NCBI RefSeq assembly: GCF_018424605.1
Contig: NZ_QTKT01000016.1
Location: 1 to 48,247 of the forward strand
From: Marinobacter lipolyticus
GTDB lineage: Bacteria > Pseudomonadota > Gammaproteobacteria > Pseudomonadales > Oleiphilaceae
Direction: 5' to 3'
Length of the DNA: 48,247 nt
The notes under the pieces were generated by a model. It was not told the origin of the DNA, searched no databases, and saw only the letters and a list, made by a program, of their open reading frames with translations. Positions 37,528 through 47,078 of this stretch are shown piece after piece; position 1 is the first letter of the stretch; each line of letters starts with the position of its first letter. The translations under genes and the position numbers were made by a program.

Positions 37528-38235
37528 TTATCCCCCCAGGTAGGCGTTCTGCACGTCCGGGTTGGCCAACAGGTTCTTGCCGGTATCCTGCAGCCGGATC
37601 CGGCCGGTTTCCAGCACGTAGCCCCGGTCGGCCAGGTTGAGTGCCTGATGGGCGTTCTGTTCCACCAGAAACACGGTAATGCCCTCTTCCCTGAGCTGAC
37701 CAATGATCTCGAAGATCTGTTTGATCACCAGTGGCGCCAGCCCGAGGGAGGGCTCGTCCAGGATGATCATGCTGGGCTTGCTCATCAGCGCGCGGCCGAT
37801 CGCCAGCATCTGCTGTTCACCGCCGGACATGGTGCCCGCACGCTGATGCTCGCGTTCCTTGAGCCTGGGGAACAGCTCATACACGTGCTCCTGGCTCTTG
37901 CGAATCTCGGCCTTGGTGTTGAAAAATCCGCCCATGTGGAGGTTCTCCTCCACCGTCAGGCCGGAAAACACCCGCCGGCCTTCCGGCACGATGGCGATGC
38001 CCGAGCGCATGATGCTGGACGTAGGGTCCCGCGTGATGTCCCGGCCTTCCAGAATAACCCGGCCGGAACTGGCCTGGGGGCTTCCGCAGACGGTCATCAG
38101 CAGAGTGGTCTTGCCGGCCCCGTTGGCGCCGATCAGCGAGACAATCTCGCCTTTGTTGACCTCAACCGACACCCCGTGCAGCGCCTCGATCTTGCCGTAA
38201 TGGGTATGCACATCCTCTAGTACTAGCATTGACAT
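37528..38235 (-). CDS. livF: Branched-chain amino-acid ABC transporter ATPase LivF
   Basis: LivF is one of the two cytoplasmic ATPases of the high-affinity Leu/Ile/Val importer. The 235-residue protein has Walker A GANGAGKTTL (about 38-47), the signature MSGGEQQMLAIGRAL (about 136-150), Walker B MIILDEPSLGLAP and the H-loop VEQNAHQAL. The N-terminus MSMLVLEDVHTHYGKIEALHGVS is typical of LivF rather than LivG. It is the last gene of the operon, its ATG 3 bases past the livG stop, and a strong terminator follows. Substrate could include other amphipathic amides, since the family is broad. Confidence 0.95.
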   Translation of the reverse strand: MSMLVLEDVHTHYGKIEALHGVSVEVNKGEIVSLIGANGAGKTTLLMTVCGSPQASSGRVILEGRDITRDPTSSIMRSGIAIVPEGRRVFSGLTVEENLHMGGFFNTKAEIRKSQEHVYELFPRLKEREHQRAGTMSGGEQQMLAIGRALMSKPSMIILDEPSLGLAPLVIKQIFEIIGQLREEGITVFLVEQNAHQALNLADRGYVLETGRIRLQDTGKNLLANPDVQNAYLGG

Positions 38236-38238
38236 GGT

Positions 38239-38994
38239 TCAGGCCTCACCCAGGTACGCTTTGATGACGTCGTCGTTATTGCGGATCTCATCCGGCGTGC
38301 CGCTGGCCAGGGGGCGCCCCTGGTTGATCACGTTGATGCGGTCGGAGATGTCCATCACCAGGCTCATGTCGTGTTCGATAAGCACCACCGAGACGTTGTA
38401 ATCCTCCTTCAGACTGACGATCAGCTGATTGAGGGCGCGGGTTTCCGACGGGTTGAGGCCGGCCGCGGGCTCGTCGAGCATCAGCAGTTTCGGTTCCGTG
38501 ACCATGCAGCGGGCAATCTCAAGACGCCGTTGCTGGCCGTAAGCCAGGTTGCCGGCATCGACGTTCGCCAGATCCAGCAACCCCACCCGCTTCAGCCAGT
38601 AGGAGGCGCGATCCAGCGATTTCTGTTCCCGCGCACGGTAGTTGGGGGTTTTCAACAACCCCGAGAGCAGGTTGGTGTTCAGGTGCCGGTGCTGCGCCAC
38701 CAGGAGGTTTTCCACTACCGTCATGCGGTTGAACAGGCGGACATGCTGAAAGGTTCGCACCATGCCCAACCGCGAGATCTTGTAGTCGGGCTTGCCCTGT
38801 ACTTCACCGCCTTCAAACAGGATTTTTCCGTCGCTGGGCTTGTAGAAGCCACTCATGCAGTTGAACACGGTGGTCTTGCCGGCCCCGTTGGGGCCGATGA
38901 TGGACACGATTTCGTGCTCTTTGACGTCCAGCGACACCTGATCCACCGCCAGGAGCCCGCCAAAGCGCATGGACAGATTCTGTACTTCTAGCAT
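38239..38994 (-). CDS. livG: Branched-chain amino-acid ABC transporter ATPase LivG
   Basis: LivG pairs with LivF on the cytoplasmic face. The 251-residue protein has Walker A GPNGAGKTTVFNCMSGFY (about 34-51), the long LivG-specific helical insert with TFQHVRLFNRMTVVENLL, the signature LAYGQQRRLEIARCM (about 149-163), Walker B LLMLDEPAAGLNP and the H-loop IEHDMSLVM. LAYGQQ replaces LSGGQ as usual in LivG. It starts 6 bases after livM and lies 3 bases from livF, so the genes are co-transcribed. Confidence 0.95.
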   Translation of the reverse strand: MLEVQNLSMRFGGLLAVDQVSLDVKEHEIVSIIGPNGAGKTTVFNCMSGFYKPSDGKILFEGGEVQGKPDYKISRLGMVRTFQHVRLFNRMTVVENLLVAQHRHLNTNLLSGLLKTPNYRAREQKSLDRASYWLKRVGLLDLANVDAGNLAYGQQRRLEIARCMVTEPKLLMLDEPAAGLNPSETRALNQLIVSLKEDYNVSVVLIEHDMSLVMDISDRINVINQGRPLASGTPDEIRNNDDVIKAYLGEA

Positions 38995-39000
38995 CGTCCG

Positions 39001-40272
39001 TTACTCCTGTGATTTCAGTTCAATGTGGATGCGACGCATGGGCATCAGACCCTGCGGGCGCCACACCATCATCAGCACCATGGCGGCGCCGAAAATCAGC
39101 ATCCGGTACTCGGAAAACTCCCGCGCCAGTTCCGGCAGTACGGTGACGGCAATGGCGGCGAGGATGACACCGATCTGCGAACCCATGCCGCCGAGTACCA
39201 CGATGGCCAGAATGATGGCCGATTCCAGGAAAACGAACGACTCCGGGCTGATAAAGCCCTGCTTGGAGGCAAACACGGTGCCGGCGAAGCCGGCGAAGAA
39301 GGCACCGATGGTGAAGGCAGAGAGTTTCACCCCGGTACGGCTGAGCCCGAGGGAGCGGGCGGCAATCTCATCTTCCCGCAGCGCTTCCCATGCGCGGCCG
39401 ACGGGCATGCGCATCAGGCGGCGAATCACCAGCGCGGTGATCACCGCCAGTACCAGGGCAATCAGGTACAGGAAGATGATCTTGTGCTCGCTGCTGTAGG
39501 CAATGCCGAAGGTTTCGTGGAACGAGGTGTTACCTTCCTCCTTCACCCGCCGGCCAAACTCCATGCCGAACAGGGTGGGGTCGGGGATGCCGCCGATGCC
39601 GTTGGGACCGCCGGTGAGGTTGGTCATGTTGTTAAGCAGGATGCGGATGATTTCCCCGAAGCCGAGGGTCACGATGGCCAGGTAATCCCCCCGTAGTCGC
39701 AGCACCGGAAAGCCCAGCACCAGACCGAACAGCGCTGCCAGCAGCGCACCGATCGGCAGCGCCATCCAGAACGACAGCCCGAGATACTGGGACAGCAGCG
39801 CAAAGGTGTAGGCGCCAACGGCGTAGAAGGCCACGTAGCCCAGATCCAGCAGACCGGCGAGCCCGACCACCACGTTGAGGCCCAGGGCCAGCATGATGTA
39901 GATCAGCACCAGCGTCGCCAGATCGACCGAGCCCCGGGAGACGAAAAAGGGCCAGATCAACGCGCCGATGATGATCAGCGTCAGGAAGGTGGATTCCAGT
40001 TTCAGCCGTTTGCTCTGCTCCATCGGCTCGCGATTGGCCAGTGGATTGAGTGCCGGCGCCTTGCCCAGCAACGCCATGATGTGATCGCGGAACAGTTGGA
40101 AGAGGAAGACGACGATGGCGGCCAGGACCACCGAGATCATGGTCTGGGTCTTGGCGCCTTCCAGTACAATGTCGGTGCCGGAAGCGACCAGATTGAACCC
40201 GAGGATCGGGAACGCAATGATCAGGGTGACAACGGCGCAGAAGAGTGCGTGTTTCAGGTTATGTGCAGGCAT
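39001..40272 (-). CDS. livM: Branched-chain amino-acid ABC transporter permease LivM
   Basis: LivM is one of two inner-membrane channel subunits. The 423-residue protein has an N-terminal extension of about 100 residues with two membrane helices and a cytosolic stretch, as in E. coli LivM (about 425). The conserved LivM core follows: [52 protein letters not shown] and the coupling-helix region [18 protein letters not shown] (about 300-317). The C-terminus is short and basic. Its start overlaps the livH stop by one base (TGATG). Confidence 0.95.
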   Translation of the reverse strand: MPAHNLKHALFCAVVTLIIAFPILGFNLVASGTDIVLEGAKTQTMISVVLAAIVVFLFQLFRDHIMALLGKAPALNPLANREPMEQSKRLKLESTFLTLIIIGALIWPFFVSRGSVDLATLVLIYIMLALGLNVVVGLAGLLDLGYVAFYAVGAYTFALLSQYLGLSFWMALPIGALLAALFGLVLGFPVLRLRGDYLAIVTLGFGEIIRILLNNMTNLTGGPNGIGGIPDPTLFGMEFGRRVKEEGNTSFHETFGIAYSSEHKIIFLYLIALVLAVITALVIRRLMRMPVGRAWEALREDEIAARSLGLSRTGVKLSAFTIGAFFAGFAGTVFASKQGFISPESFVFLESAIILAIVVLGGMGSQIGVILAAIAVTVLPELAREFSEYRMLIFGAAMVLMMVWRPQGLMPMRRIHIELKSQE

Positions 40273-41195
40273 CAGATCTTCTCCACCTCCGGTTTACCGA
40301 GCAGGCCGGTGGGTTTGAAGAGCAGGATCAGGATCAGCAGGCCGAAAGACACCACGTCTTTGTATTCCCCGCTGAGGTAGCCCGACGTCATGCTTTCGGC
40401 AACCCCCAGAATCAGCCCGCCGAGCATTGCTCCTGGGATGCTGCCGATGCCGCCGAGTACCGCCGCGGTAAAGGCTTTCAACCCGGCGATAAAGCCGAAC
40501 AACGGGTCGATGGAACCGTAATACATGCCCAGCAACAGGCCAGCCACCGCCGCCAGAGCGGCGCCGATCACAAACGTGGCCGAGATGATCCGGTTGGTGT
40601 CGATGCCCAGCAGGTTCGCCATGCCCAGATCCTGGGACACCGCGCGGCAGGCGCGGCCAATGCGCGAACGCGAGATGAACAGCGACAGCAAAGTCATGCA
40701 CACCAGAGTGGTGAGGAAGATCGTGATCTGGATGTAAGAGATGGAGATCTGGAACGAGTCGGCAGCACCGAAGCGAAAGCCGCCTTCGATCAGCGCCGGA
40801 AAGCCGATGTTGCGGGAACCCTGGGCCAGGTGAACGTAGTTCTGCAGGAATATCGACATGCCGATGGCGGAGATCAGGGGGATCAGGCGGTGGCGCCCGC
40901 GTACCGGACGATAGGCCACCCGTTCAACCGCCCAGCCCATGGAGCTGGAGACGATCATCGCGCACACCAGTGCCACGATGAGTACCAGTGGCAGCCAGGC
41001 AATACCGAGGGCGGCCAGGCCGGTGATGGCGATCAGCGCGGTGTAGGCGCCAATCATGTAAATCTCACCATGGGCAAAGTTGATCATGCCGATGATGCCG
41101 TAAACCATCGTATAACCGATGGCGATCAGGGCGTAGGTGCTCCCGATCGTCAGCCCGTTGATGAGCTGCTGAGAGAAGTACAGGAGGTCTTGCAT
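40272..41195 (-). CDS. livH: Branched-chain amino-acid ABC transporter permease LivH
   Basis: LivH is the second channel subunit. The 307-residue protein begins [43 protein letters not shown], the family hallmark. The coupling segment [19 protein letters not shown] lies at about 176-194, and the C-terminal [21 protein letters not shown] follows. About eight membrane helices are visible. It is separated from the binding-protein gene by 161 bases containing a terminator-like hairpin, which would keep permease levels below those of the binding protein. Confidence 0.95.
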   Translation of the reverse strand: MQDLLYFSQQLINGLTIGSTYALIAIGYTMVYGIIGMINFAHGEIYMIGAYTALIAITGLAALGIAWLPLVLIVALVCAMIVSSSMGWAVERVAYRPVRGRHRLIPLISAIGMSIFLQNYVHLAQGSRNIGFPALIEGGFRFGAADSFQISISYIQITIFLTTLVCMTLLSLFISRSRIGRACRAVSQDLGMANLLGIDTNRIISATFVIGAALAAVAGLLLGMYYGSIDPLFGFIAGLKAFTAAVLGGIGSIPGAMLGGLILGVAESMTSGYLSGEYKDVVSFGLLILILLFKPTGLLGKPEVEKI

Positions 41196-41288
41196 TGTAA
41201 TGGGACTCCGAAAGCCTGCTCCCTACACCGGCCACACGAACCCGCCGGGGTAACGGCGCGAGTGTGGTCAGGATCAGCAGGAGCCTAG

Positions 41289-41323
41289 AAAAACACCTTC
41301 TCCCGGATCGCGGTGAGAAGGTG
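41289..41323 (-). terminator. Partial terminator between binding protein and livH
   Basis: On the minus strand CACCTTCTC (from 41323 down) pairs over 9 bp with GAGAAGGTG (41302-41294) around a 12-base loop, followed by five T (41293-41289). Such a structure inside an ABC operon usually lets the binding protein be made in excess over the membrane parts. Confidence 0.8.
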
Positions 41324-41356
41324 CTCTCATTATTACCGTTTTTTAACGATTTCGGC

Positions 41357-42469
41357 TCAGTTTACCGGAGTTTTGCTTCCATCTGAATGCCATTCGTAGA
41401 CCACGAACTCAAATGACCTCATGTCACCCTTGTCGTCGTACTCGACAGTGCCGATGGGGGTCTCGAAAGTACCGTTGCGCAGTGCCTCGGCGACATCGAA
41501 CGGATCGGTGGAGCCCGCTTCTTCGATGCCTTCAGCAATCAGTTGCACGGCGGTATAGGAGGTCAGTACGAAGGGGCCGGACGGGTCTTCACCTTTGTCT
41601 GCAAACGCTTCGACCAGGTCCTTGTTCTCTTCTTTCTGATCAAAGGCCGGGGGCAGAGTGACCAGCAGGCCTTCGGCGGCATCACCGGCGATGGTGTTGA
41701 TGTCCTTGTTACCCACACCTTCCGGGCCCATGAACACGGTGTCCAGCTCAGCCTGGCGCGCCTGGCGCAGGATCAGGCCCAGTTCCGGGTGGTAGCCGCC
41801 GTAGTAGACGTAATCCACGTCGGCCTGCTTGAGCTTGGTGATCAGTGACGAGAAATCCTTGTCGCCGGCGGTAATGCCCTCGAACATGGCAATTTCAACG
41901 CCGGCGTCCTTGAGGGTGTCGCGCACGGCGGTGGCGATGCCTTCACCGTACTGCTGCTTGTCGTGAACGATGGCGACGCGCTCCGGGTTCAGGCTGGCGA
42001 TGTGCTTGCCGGCCACCGGGCCCTGCATGCTGTCCAGACCGATGGTGCGGAACACCAGTTCATAGCCGCGCTCGGTGATGTCCGGGCTGGTGGACGCCGG
42101 CGTTACCATCAGGATGCCTTCGTCTTCGTAGATATCAGACGCCGGCTGGGTGGAGCTGGAACACAGGTGGCCCACCACGAAGCGCACGCCTTCGTTGACC
42201 AGGCGGTTGGCAACGGTTACTGCCTGCTTGGGGTCGCAGACGTCATCCACTTCCACGGCTTCGAGCATCTCGCCGTTCACCCCGCCGTCGGCGTTGATAC
42301 GCTCGATGGCCATGCGGGCGCCAGAGAACTGCATGTCACCGTACTGGGCGACCGGGCCGGTAACCGGTCCGGCAATGCCGATCTTGATTTCAGCGGCGGC
42401 GTGGCCGGCACCCAGCAGGGCGACGGAGGCGCTAACAGCGGTTACGAGTTTCTTTACTGACGTTTTCAT
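41357..42469 (-). CDS. livK: Branched-chain amino-acid ABC transporter periplasmic binding protein
   Basis: This is the periplasmic receptor of the Liv importer. The 370-residue precursor has a signal peptide ending AGHAAA (cleavage after about residue 26), followed by EIKIGIAGPVTGPVAQYGDMQ, the standard start of Leu/Ile/Val-binding proteins. The Cys pair in VDDVCDPKQA and GHLCSSS would form the conserved disulphide. PASTSPDITERGYELVFRT and YYGGYHPELGLILRQAR mark the two lobes. It heads the operon with livHMGF downstream; the gene symbol is by position, as livJ and livK cannot be distinguished. The upstream region holds TTGACA on the minus strand (42543-42548) without a good -10. Confidence 0.93.
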   Translation of the reverse strand: MKTSVKKLVTAVSASVALLGAGHAAAEIKIGIAGPVTGPVAQYGDMQFSGARMAIERINADGGVNGEMLEAVEVDDVCDPKQAVTVANRLVNEGVRFVVGHLCSSSTQPASDIYEDEGILMVTPASTSPDITERGYELVFRTIGLDSMQGPVAGKHIASLNPERVAIVHDKQQYGEGIATAVRDTLKDAGVEIAMFEGITAGDKDFSSLITKLKQADVDYVYYGGYHPELGLILRQARQAELDTVFMGPEGVGNKDINTIAGDAAEGLLVTLPPAFDQKEENKDLVEAFADKGEDPSGPFVLTSYTAVQLIAEGIEEAGSTDPFDVAEALRNGTFETPIGTVEYDDKGDMRSFEFVVYEWHSDGSKTPVN

Positions 42470-42631
42470 TGGGTCTGTCCTGTTTGGTTCAGGGTTATTC
42501 TTATGTTCTCAGATAGTTAAACAAACACCACACCCCGTTGCTTGTCAAGCAAATCGGGCCAGTCTTTGCTCCGGAACATGCGGCAATCGGTAAGCGGTAA
42601 ATTGACCAGCAAAGACTGTGCCGGCGCCTGC

Positions 42632-43588
42632 TCAACTGTCCGTGTTGGTGTCGTCCGTTTCCGGGAATATCAGTGTCCTGAAGCGTTCGTGATCCCTTAA
42701 TTGCTCGAAGCTCGGGTCTACCGAGGCGTCATCGCGGTAGGCTTCGGAAATGTCGATGGCTTTCTGCAGCGTGGTTACCGCGTCATCCCAGCGGCCGATT
42801 TCCGCATAGGCGCATGCCAGCTGGTAGTGCGCGTGGCCATTGCCCTGGTCCAGCTTGAGGGCACGCTGACACAGACTGATGGCCCACAGTGGCTCCTGCA
42901 TCTCCAACACCGCGTCGGCCTTGTAGCTCAGGGCTTCCACGTCGTCGGGCCGCAAATCGAGAATCTGGTCGTAGGCGCCAATCTTGTTCTGCTGGGAGGT
43001 TTCCTGGCTGGCTTTAAGCCACAGGGAGTGCACTTCGTTGGTGCGCTCAATCTCTGCCTGGTTCTGATGGATGATGTCGGATTTCTGCTGCAGCTGTTCT
43101 TCGATCGACTTGAGGCGCTTTTCGTATTCCACCACCAGTTCGTTGACCCGTTTTTCCGCCAGGCTGGTGAGCTGGTTGCGCATATCGCGGATGGAATTCC
43201 AGCCGATCACCACGAGAATCGAGGTGGCGCCGGCAATCAGGTAGAAGAAGTAAGTCACCGTATCGGTGGCGTAAGACATGGTCTTGTCGGCCACCGACAG
43301 TTCCTTGTCCACGACTTTCTCGATGAGCTCGGCGCGGGTGTTCTGCATTTCCTTGCGCAGGGCCTTGCTCTCTTCCAGCAGGTAGAGTTCCACAAACGGG
43401 GTGTACATGGGCTTTTCGAGGGTTTCGATACGCTGTTCGACATCCTCCGCGGTGAGGTCGTCCGGCGTTTCTCCGCCTTGCTGGGCCTGGGCCCCGGTTG
43501 CCATTAGCAGGGTCAGAAAAAAGCCTGCAAGGGTGGCCAGCCAGCGGGAATTTGCCAGAGAAATCTGTCGGATAAAATGCGTAGTCAT
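42632..43588 (-). CDS. Membrane-anchored coiled-coil TPR protein
   Basis: The 318-residue protein is not one I recognise by name. It has a signal-like N-terminus (about 1-35, ending TGAQAQ), a charged helical segment (40-105), one clear membrane helix (about 112-130, YFFYLIAGATSILVVIGW), a coiled coil (about 133-185) and two or three TPR-like repeats (about 195-300: YDQILDLRPDDVEALSYKAD, QRALKLDQGNGHAHYQLACA). If both hydrophobic segments act as drawn, the TPRs face the cytoplasm, suggesting a scaffold or tethering role. AGGG before the ATG at 43588 supports the start; a longer frame to 43696 crosses the marR promoter region. It is divergent from the MarR gene. Confidence 0.8.
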   Translation of the reverse strand: MTTHFIRQISLANSRWLATLAGFFLTLLMATGAQAQQGGETPDDLTAEDVEQRIETLEKPMYTPFVELYLLEESKALRKEMQNTRAELIEKVVDKELSVADKTMSYATDTVTYFFYLIAGATSILVVIGWNSIRDMRNQLTSLAEKRVNELVVEYEKRLKSIEEQLQQKSDIIHQNQAEIERTNEVHSLWLKASQETSQQNKIGAYDQILDLRPDDVEALSYKADAVLEMQEPLWAISLCQRALKLDQGNGHAHYQLACAYAEIGRWDDAVTTLQKAIDISEAYRDDASVDPSFEQLRDHERFRTLIFPETDDTNTDS

Positions 43589-43690
43589 TGCGCCCTGTCC
43601 ATCAACCGGATTACTGAAAGAACGTGACCTTAGCATAGTGGCTGGCGGAAAAAATGCCGCAGGAACGAATGGATGGGTAAAACTGCCGAC

Positions 43691-43719
43691 TTGCATTTGC
43701 AGGAGTAAAGACCTCTAAT
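43691..43719 (+). promoter_or_regulatory. Candidate promoter of the MarR-type gene
   Basis: TTGCAT (43691-43696), a 17-base spacer and TCTAAT (43714-43719) fit sigma-70, with a strong -10 and a weak -35. Transcription would start near 43726, about 40 bases before the first ATG. The 178-base divergent region may also hold a MarR operator; I did not find an obvious palindrome. Confidence 0.4.
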
Positions 43720-43766
43720 AGTTAGTGGTATAAAGAAAATGCATAACGGTAGCGGGGCTTAAGCCG

Positions 43767-44351
43767 ATGACGGGTAACAAGGTGCTTTACTCGAAACAGC
43801 TCAACGCCTCCGATGGAAATCAGAGCGGGGCCAAAGGTCCGGATCGGAGTGGAAGCGTGAATAATTATGAACAGGTGCTGGTGGCGCTGCGGCGTGTGAT
43901 TCGGGCAACGGATCTGCATTCCAAGCGGTTAAGCAAGCATGCCGGCCTGACCGGGCCCCAGTTATTGATCATGCGCACGATCCGCGACCTGGGCGAGGTG
44001 ACCATCGGTACCATTGCTGACAAGGTCAGCCTGAGCCAGGCGACGGTGACGACGATTCTGGATCGCCTGGAACACCGGAAGCTGGTCTACCGGGTGCGCA
44101 GCACCCAGGACAAGCGCAAGGTTCACGCGCACCTGACGGAAGACGGTGCGGATATTCTGGCCCGCGCACCGCAGCCGTTGCAGGAGGATTTCATCAAGAA
44201 GTTCCAGAGCCTGCATGAGTGGGAGCAGACCATGATCATCGCGTCGCTGCAGCGGGTGGCCAATATGATGGACGCCGATGATATCGACGCCTCGCCGGTA
44301 CTGGACGTGGGGCCGGTGTTGAAGGACGATGGCTGGAAGGAGAAGGCCTGA
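43767..44351 (+). CDS. MarR family transcriptional regulator
   Basis: The 194-residue protein has a MarR winged helix-turn-helix: LTGPQLLIMRTIRDLGEVTIGTIADKVSLSQATVTTILDRLEHRKLVYR at about 61-109, followed by the wing VRSTQDKRKVHAHLTEDG. Helices at both ends would form the dimer. The ligand and targets are unknown; neighbouring candidates are the divergent TPR gene and itself. The ATG at 43767 gives a 30-residue polar N-terminal tail without a ribosome-binding site. A GTG at 43857 (starting NNYEQVLVALRR) has GGAG 7 bases upstream and may be the true start, leaving 164 residues. Confidence 0.88.
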   Translation: MTGNKVLYSKQLNASDGNQSGAKGPDRSGSVNNYEQVLVALRRVIRATDLHSKRLSKHAGLTGPQLLIMRTIRDLGEVTIGTIADKVSLSQATVTTILDRLEHRKLVYRVRSTQDKRKVHAHLTEDGADILARAPQPLQEDFIKKFQSLHEWEQTMIIASLQRVANMMDADDIDASPVLDVGPVLKDDGWKEKA

Positions 44352-44383
44352 CGGTTTTCTCTGGAGGCTGCTTCACGGGGGCT

Positions 44384-44478
44384 GGTGCCAGGGTGGGGGT
44401 GCCCTTTCTTTCGGGAAAAGAACTCGCTTCGCTCAGACACCTTTGTCCCTGCAGAAAAAGCACCCCCACCCTGACACC
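44384..44478. repeat. 95-base inverted-repeat element between convergent marR-type and lon genes
   Basis: CAGGGTGGGGGTGC (44389-44402) and GCACCCCCACCCTG (44460-44473) are perfect complements; after one mismatch GGTG/CACC extends each arm to 19 bases. The 57-base centre contains CTTTCTTTCGGGAAAAG and ends GCAGAAAAA. No short T-tailed terminator is formed, the loop being too large. This looks like a dispersed REP/MITE-type element placed between convergent genes. Confidence 0.65.
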
Positions 44479-44562
44479 GATCAGACTCGGTGAGACAACT
44501 CCCCCAACGTGTCGCAGAGAGCGTGGGTCGGATTAACCAAGCGGCATCCGACAAACCAATCG

Positions 44563-47013
44563 TTAATGTACCGAAGAACCCCGCTTCGGCTTGTCCCCGA
44601 AACACACCTGGAACACGTCGCTGTATTGCTTGGCGAAATTGACCGTCAGGCCTTCCTTCAGGTAGTCCGGTAATTCCTCATAATCGCCCCGGTTCGCCTC
44701 CGGCAGGATCAGGTTGCTGATCTTCTGCCGGCGGGCGGCGATGACTTTCTCGCGGATACCGCCCACCGGTAGCACCTGGCCGGTCAGGGTCAGCTCGCCG
44801 GTCATCGCCACGTTCTGCTGCGGTGCTTCCCGCCGGGCGATGGAGAGCAGGGCGGTGGCCATGGTGACACCGGCACTGGGGCCGTCTTTGGGGGTGGCGC
44901 CTTCCGGTACGTGCAGGTGCACGAAGGATTTATCAAAGAACGTGGGGTCGCCTTTGAAGCGTTTGAGGTTGGACGATACGTAGCTGTAGGCGATCTCTGC
45001 CGATTCCTTCATCACGTCTCCGAGCTGGCCGGTGAGCTTGAAGCCGCGCTGGGAGCTGTGAATCCGCGAGGCCTCGATGCTCAGGGTGGCGCCGCCCATG
45101 GCGGTCCAGGCCAGGCCGGTGACCACGCCAGTGCCTTTCAGGGATTTCTCTTTGCGGAAGGCGGGCTGGCCGAGGTAGGTGGTCAGGTCCGCGACGCCCA
45201 CTTTCACCGGGGTATCGGGATCTTCCAGCAAGCGTACGATGCCCTTGCGGATGATCTTGTGCAGCATCTTTTCCAGGTTGCGCACGCCGGCTTCCCGGGC
45301 ATAGCCTTCGATGACCTGTTTCAGGGCGGCATCGGTGATGTTGAGCTGCTTTTTCAGCAGGCCGGCGCGCTTGAGCAGCCGCGGCACCAGGTAATGTTTG
45401 GCGATGGCCAGCTTTTCTTCAGCAATGTAGCCGGACAGTCGGATGACATCCATGCGGTCGAGCAGGGCGCGGGAGATGGTGTCCAGCTGGTTCGCGGTAC
45501 AGATGAACAGCACCTTCGACAGGTCCATGCGGACATCCAGGTAATGATCGAGGAACTCCCGGTTCTGCTCGGGATCGAGGGTTTCCAGCAGTGCAGAGGC
45601 CGGATCGCCCTGATAAGACGCGCCGATTTTGTCGATCTCATCGAGCATGATCACCGGGTTCGATACCCTGGAATCTTTCAATGCCTGCACGAACTTGCCG
45701 GGCATGGCGCCGATGTAGGTGCGGCGATGCCCTTTGATTTCGGCTTCGTCGCGCATGCCGCCGACGCTGAAGCGGTAGAATTTGCGCCCAAGTGCGTCGG
45801 CGACCGAGTGGCCGATTGAGGTCTTGCCGACACCAGGCGGGCCCACCAGCAGCAGAATGGATCCGCTGACTTCGCCCTTGAACGTGCCCTCGGCGAGAAA
45901 TTCGACGATGCGGTCTTTGACGTCCGCCAGGCCATCGTGGTCGCGGTCGAGAATGCGGCGGGCCTCGGCCAGGTCAAAATGATCGCTGGAGGTAATGCCC
46001 CAGGGCACCTGGGTGAGCCAGTCCAGATAGTTGCGGGTGACCCCGTATTCCGGCGAACCCTGTTCCAGAATCTGCAGTTTCTGCAGCTCGTCCTCGAAAC
46101 GCTCCTGCACCTGTTCCGGCGGATTCAGTTTGGCCATGCGCTCCTCAAAACGCTCGGCGTCGGCGGTCTTGTCGTCTTTCGCCATGCCCAGCTCGCGCTG
46201 GATGACCTTGAGCTGTTCTTTCAGGAAAAACTCGCGCTGGTGCTTTTGCACCTTCTCGTTCACTTCTTCGCTGATTTCGCTCTGCAGGCGCGCCACTTCC
46301 TGTTCCTTGCGCATCAGCAGCAGCACTTTTTCCATGCGCCGCAGCAGCGGAACGGTATCGAGCACGTCCTGCAGTTCGCGGCCGGGGGCGCTGGTCATCG
46401 ACGCCCCGAAGTCCGCCAGGGGCGAGCTGTCGTCCGGGCCAAAGCGGGACAGGTACTGCTTCACTTCTTCGCCGTAAAGCGGATTAGTGCGCAGCAGGTC
46501 CTTGATGGCGCTGATGATGGCCAGGGTATAGGCCTTGAGTTCATCGGCGGCTTCTTCGGGCTCGCTGGGGTATTCCACCTCCACCAGGTAGGGCGGTTTG
46601 CGCCGCAGCCACTGCACGATGCGGAAGCGCTGGAGACCCTGGGCGATAAACTGGACCTTACCGCCTTCCTGCTGGGCGTGGTGGACCCGCACGGCACAGC
46701 CGATGCCCTCGAGTTCGTCGCTGGCCGGAATGCCGCCGTCGGCGTCGGTGCCGTCGACATAGCAGATGCCGAGTACCTTGTGGTCGGTTTCGCCCACGCG
46801 CTTGAGAGTTTCGTGCCAGGGGTTCTGGTTGACCACCACCGGCTGCACCTGCGCCGGGAAGAACGGCCGGTTGGACACCGGCAGTATGTACATGCGCCGC
46901 GGCATCATCTGCTGGGGCAGGGCCAGACTTTTGCTGTGCTCGTCCTTGCCAATGTATTCGGTCACGTCTTCCTCGAATTCTTCCAGCGGATCGTTGCGGG
47001 TATCGTCGTTCAT
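44563..47013 (-). CDS. lon: Lon family ATP-dependent protease (AsrA-like second Lon)
   Basis: Lon is a cytoplasmic AAA+ serine protease for misfolded and regulatory proteins. The 816-residue protein has the LonA layout: an N-terminal substrate domain (about 40-240) with MYILPVSNRPFFPAQVQPVVV, a coiled coil (240-320), the AAA module with Walker A GPPGVGKT (about 385-392), and the protease domain with Ser713 (PKDGPSAG) and Lys756 (GGIREKVIAA), 43 residues apart as in E. coli. The N-terminus carries an acidic leader (NDDTRNDPLEEFEEDVTEYIG). It is not beside clpX or hupB, where the main lon of relatives sits, so I infer a second Lon like the Pseudomonas AsrA type. Confidence 0.94.
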   Translation of the reverse strand: MNDDTRNDPLEEFEEDVTEYIGKDEHSKSLALPQQMMPRRMYILPVSNRPFFPAQVQPVVVNQNPWHETLKRVGETDHKVLGICYVDGTDADGGIPASDELEGIGCAVRVHHAQQEGGKVQFIAQGLQRFRIVQWLRRKPPYLVEVEYPSEPEEAADELKAYTLAIISAIKDLLRTNPLYGEEVKQYLSRFGPDDSSPLADFGASMTSAPGRELQDVLDTVPLLRRMEKVLLLMRKEQEVARLQSEISEEVNEKVQKHQREFFLKEQLKVIQRELGMAKDDKTADAERFEERMAKLNPPEQVQERFEDELQKLQILEQGSPEYGVTRNYLDWLTQVPWGITSSDHFDLAEARRILDRDHDGLADVKDRIVEFLAEGTFKGEVSGSILLLVGPPGVGKTSIGHSVADALGRKFYRFSVGGMRDEAEIKGHRRTYIGAMPGKFVQALKDSRVSNPVIMLDEIDKIGASYQGDPASALLETLDPEQNREFLDHYLDVRMDLSKVLFICTANQLDTISRALLDRMDVIRLSGYIAEEKLAIAKHYLVPRLLKRAGLLKKQLNITDAALKQVIEGYAREAGVRNLEKMLHKIIRKGIVRLLEDPDTPVKVGVADLTTYLGQPAFRKEKSLKGTGVVTGLAWTAMGGATLSIEASRIHSSQRGFKLTGQLGDVMKESAEIAYSYVSSNLKRFKGDPTFFDKSFVHLHVPEGATPKDGPSAGVTMATALLSIARREAPQQNVAMTGELTLTGQVLPVGGIREKVIAARRQKISNLILPEANRGDYEELPDYLKEGLTVNFAKQYSDVFQVCFGDKPKRGSSVH

Positions 47014-47078
47014 GCCGTGCAGGTATCCATTTGCAAAGTGGGGGGCAGGGCCGATGGCCCCGGCGCAGTATTAATAAC

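Noticed and set aside
42517..42548. Sigma-70 promoter for the liv binding protein from TTGACA at 42543-42548
   Set aside because: The best -10 at 17-base spacing (TTTGTT) matches at only three positions and a better one (TTTAAC) needs a 21-base spacer. TTGACA is also part of a small palindrome.
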